Part shown: positions 5,759 through 7,243 of the stretch, piece by piece
Layout of the letters: each line of letters opens with the position of its first letter
Position numbering within the stretch: position 1 is the first letter of the stretch
NCBI GenBank assembly: GCA_014804225.1
Contig: JAAVAF010000133.1
Span: forward strand, 1 to 7,243
Reading direction: 5' to 3'
Source of the DNA: Lachnospiraceae bacterium
Lineage (GTDB): Bacteria > Bacillota > Clostridia > Lachnospirales > Lachnospiraceae
Length of the DNA: 7,243 nt
Notes under the pieces: model-generated
Told to the model about the DNA's origin: nothing
The model's database searches: none
Seen by the model: only the letters and a program-made list of their open reading frames with translations
Translations under genes and position numbers: made by a program

Positions 5759-6465
5759 AACCGCTCTCCCCAATACTCCGTCAACTGTTCCATAAACTCC
5801 TTGCGCTTCGGCTGGCTGATAGGGAGTTTTTCTCCCGTAATTAGTTCCAGCTCTAATTTTTTGACACCTTTCACGTAGAGCAGATTTACGAGATAACTGG
5901 TGTGACAGCGTGCAAAACCTACCTCCGCCAATTCCCGTTCCATTTCTTTCATAGTCTTATAGCTGATGATATTCTCCTGTTCTGTGTGCAAAAGCAGCTT
6001 GCGGTTAAAGGTTTCCACATACCGCAGCGATTTCAAAAAAACTTTATATTTTCCGCTGTCATTTACAATCACAATTGCGGGGCTGTCATTCTGCCTGTGC
6101 TTTTTCAGCCATTGATTGAGTTCCGCTTTCAAGCGTACATACTTGATCGGTTTGATAATGTAATTCACAGCCTGATACTGATAGCCTTTTAATCCGTGTT
6201 GGGTAAGTGTTGTCAAAAAGATAATACCTACTTTTTCATCAAAATGACGAATGCGCTCTGCCGTGTATAAACCGTCGGCAAGACGCATCTGAATGTCCAG
6301 GAAAATCAAATCAATACTTGTGTCGTATCGTTCGATTAATTCCATTCCGTCATAGTAAGGTGTTATCTTAATTTCTTCGCCTGTTTCGGTGGCGTATTGA
6401 TTGATTAAATCTGTTAAATATGTAACAAAGTTTTTTTCGTCATCACAAATCGCTATGTGCAGCAT
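5755..6465 (-). CDS. LytTR-family response regulator (236 aa)
   Basis: This is a cytoplasmic transcription factor activated by phosphotransfer from the adjacent kinase. The receiver domain (about 1-122) has acidic residues D8 and D9, phosphoacceptor D57 in IDLIFLDIQM, the T85/T86 switch position in IIFLTTLT, and K105 in NYIIKPI. The LytTR DNA-binding domain (about 132-233) carries RYVETFNRKLLLHT and the characteristic FARCHTSYLVNLLYVKGV (184-201), the same fold as AgrA and ComE. The start is the ATG at 6465, with GGAG 8 nt upstream and receiver homology from residue 1. The frame stays open upstream to a GTG at 6558, adding a very basic stretch with no good ribosome binding site. The TGA overlaps the kinase ATG. 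Candidate target boxes lie before the ABC operon (3674-3703); I found no similar boxes in front of this gene. It may be cotranscribed with the upstream membrane protein gene. Confidence 0.95.
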   Translation of the reverse strand: MLHIAICDDEKNFVTYLTDLINQYATETGEEIKITPYYDGMELIERYDTSIDLIFLDIQMRLADGLYTAERIRHFDEKVGIIFLTTLTQHGLKGYQYQAVNYIIKPIKYVRLKAELNQWLKKHRQNDSPAIVIVNDSGKYKVFLKSLRYVETFNRKLLLHTEQENIISYKTMKEMERELAEVGFARCHTSYLVNLLYVKGVKKLELELITGEKLPISQPKRKEFMEQLTEYWGERL

Positions 6466-6572
6466 TTTATTTTCTCCACTTGTTTGTATTTTAAATTTAC
6501 GCTTCTTCGCTTTCGCGCGTCGCGGCATGATTTCCAACGCAATCCCCAAAATATGCACATCCCCCTAGCCTT

Positions 6573-7235
6573 TTAACTTACCGGACTCCGTAATTTCCTG
6601 CAATACTGTATACAAAGTTTATCCGTACAGTTTGCGCATTTCAATGCTTCGTTTGTATGTTCCCAAAACCGCTCAGGATGCAAAAGCACACACAATTCCC
6701 ATACAATCCACACAACGATGGACATCAGAAGAAGGCTGCGCGAAAAGAAGCCTTTGACAAATAACTGCGGGCTGAACATCATCAGATGATCCCAGTTGAA
6801 GATACGGCAGGTCGTGCAGCAACGGTTCTGCATAATCAAACGGAATGGACACCAGATTAGCACGCAGATCAAATCACATACATAAAATATAACCGTAATC
6901 ATAAATAATATGGCGTCATCAATTATCTTATGGGAATACAGCACACCCAATACAATAATCAGCGCTGTCCACAAAATAAATACTTTATATGCAGATTTTG
7001 TTGTTGACACAATATATTGTTTGAGCAGTTGGACGTTCACTTTTTCCCGAATCGGACGAAAGCGGAACCGAAACAGTTTCTGCGAACCAAGTGAAATCCG
7101 GCTCTTTACAGGAACTACCTGCAGCAACATGCCAGCCATCCAGATTGCCCATATAATATGAAATGGTGAAAAATGCCTGAAAAAATTCAAGCCATTCATA
7201 ATCTCAAATGATTCCCTGTTTATTGCATACATCAT
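6573..7235 (-). CDS. Membrane protein of unknown function with cysteine-rich cytosolic segments (possibly 5' partial)
   Basis: I do not recognise a named family. From the ATG at 7235 the product is 220 residues with four predicted membrane helices (about 24-44, 83-101, 108-130, 167-186). After the third helix comes CPFRLIMQNRCCTTC (129-143). The tail carries CANCTDKLCIQYC, with cysteines at 200, 203, 208 and 212. Six to eight cysteines grouped in this way suggest a metal centre (zinc or iron-sulfur) or a redox pair. A basic loop (RFRFRPIREK, about 56-65) lies between helices 1 and 2, fitting a cytosolic location for it. The frame is open to the window edge and the ATG at 7235 has no convincing ribosome binding site, so the true start may lie outside. 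The gene ends 107 bp before the regulator gene with no visible terminator, so cotranscription with the two-component system is possible. Confidence 0.75.
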   Translation of the reverse strand: MMYAINRESFEIMNGLNFFRHFSPFHIIWAIWMAGMLLQVVPVKSRISLGSQKLFRFRFRPIREKVNVQLLKQYIVSTTKSAYKVFILWTALIIVLGVLYSHKIIDDAILFMITVIFYVCDLICVLIWCPFRLIMQNRCCTTCRIFNWDHLMMFSPQLFVKGFFSRSLLLMSIVVWIVWELCVLLHPERFWEHTNEALKCANCTDKLCIQYCRKLRSPVS

Positions 7236-7243
7236 CCCGCAAA

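Overview
The window looks like chromosomal DNA of a low-to-moderate GC, Gram-positive anaerobe of the Clostridia type (Lachnospiraceae or Oscillospiraceae-like). This is inferred from strong AGGAGG-like ribosome binding sites, consensus sigma-A promoters, an AgrC-like (HPK10) kinase with a LytTR regulator, and an FtsX/MacB-type ABC exporter. The species cannot be named from the sequence alone.

Layout. Positions 1-264 hold the 3' end of a plus-strand gene of unknown function. It is followed by an intrinsic terminator at 281-316 that probably serves both converging transcripts. Everything else is on the minus strand. In transcription order (high to low coordinates) the genes are: a four-helix membrane protein with clustered cysteines (6573-7235, perhaps incomplete at the window edge); a LytTR response regulator (5755-6465); its sensor kinase (4415-5758), joined to the regulator by an ATGA overlap; a HicA toxin / HicB antitoxin pair (4065-4319 and 3716-4078) with its own near-perfect promoter; and an ABC transporter made of an ATPase (2840-3580) and a large FtsX-family permease (369-2843), again joined by an ATGA overlap. 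No gap between genes exceeds 135 bp, and I see no tRNA, rRNA, CRISPR array or transposase gene.

How the parts may work together. The kinase and regulator form a cell-envelope sensing system of the kind that often controls a neighbouring ABC exporter. The intergenic region in front of the ATPase gene supports this link. Two 9-bp boxes resembling LytTR binding sites repeat with a 21-bp period and end one base before the -35 element of a promoter with a perfect TATAAT. This suggests the regulator drives the ABC operon across the intervening hicAB cassette. The signal and the transported molecule are not identifiable here; no peptide-precursor or AgrB-like gene is visible.

The most unusual sequence feature is a pair of adjacent perfect palindromes (2873-2898 and 2900-2928) inside the last codons of the ATPase gene. 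They encode most of a C-terminal tail lying beyond the usual end of the ATPase fold, and look like a small palindromic repeat unit that has become coding sequence.
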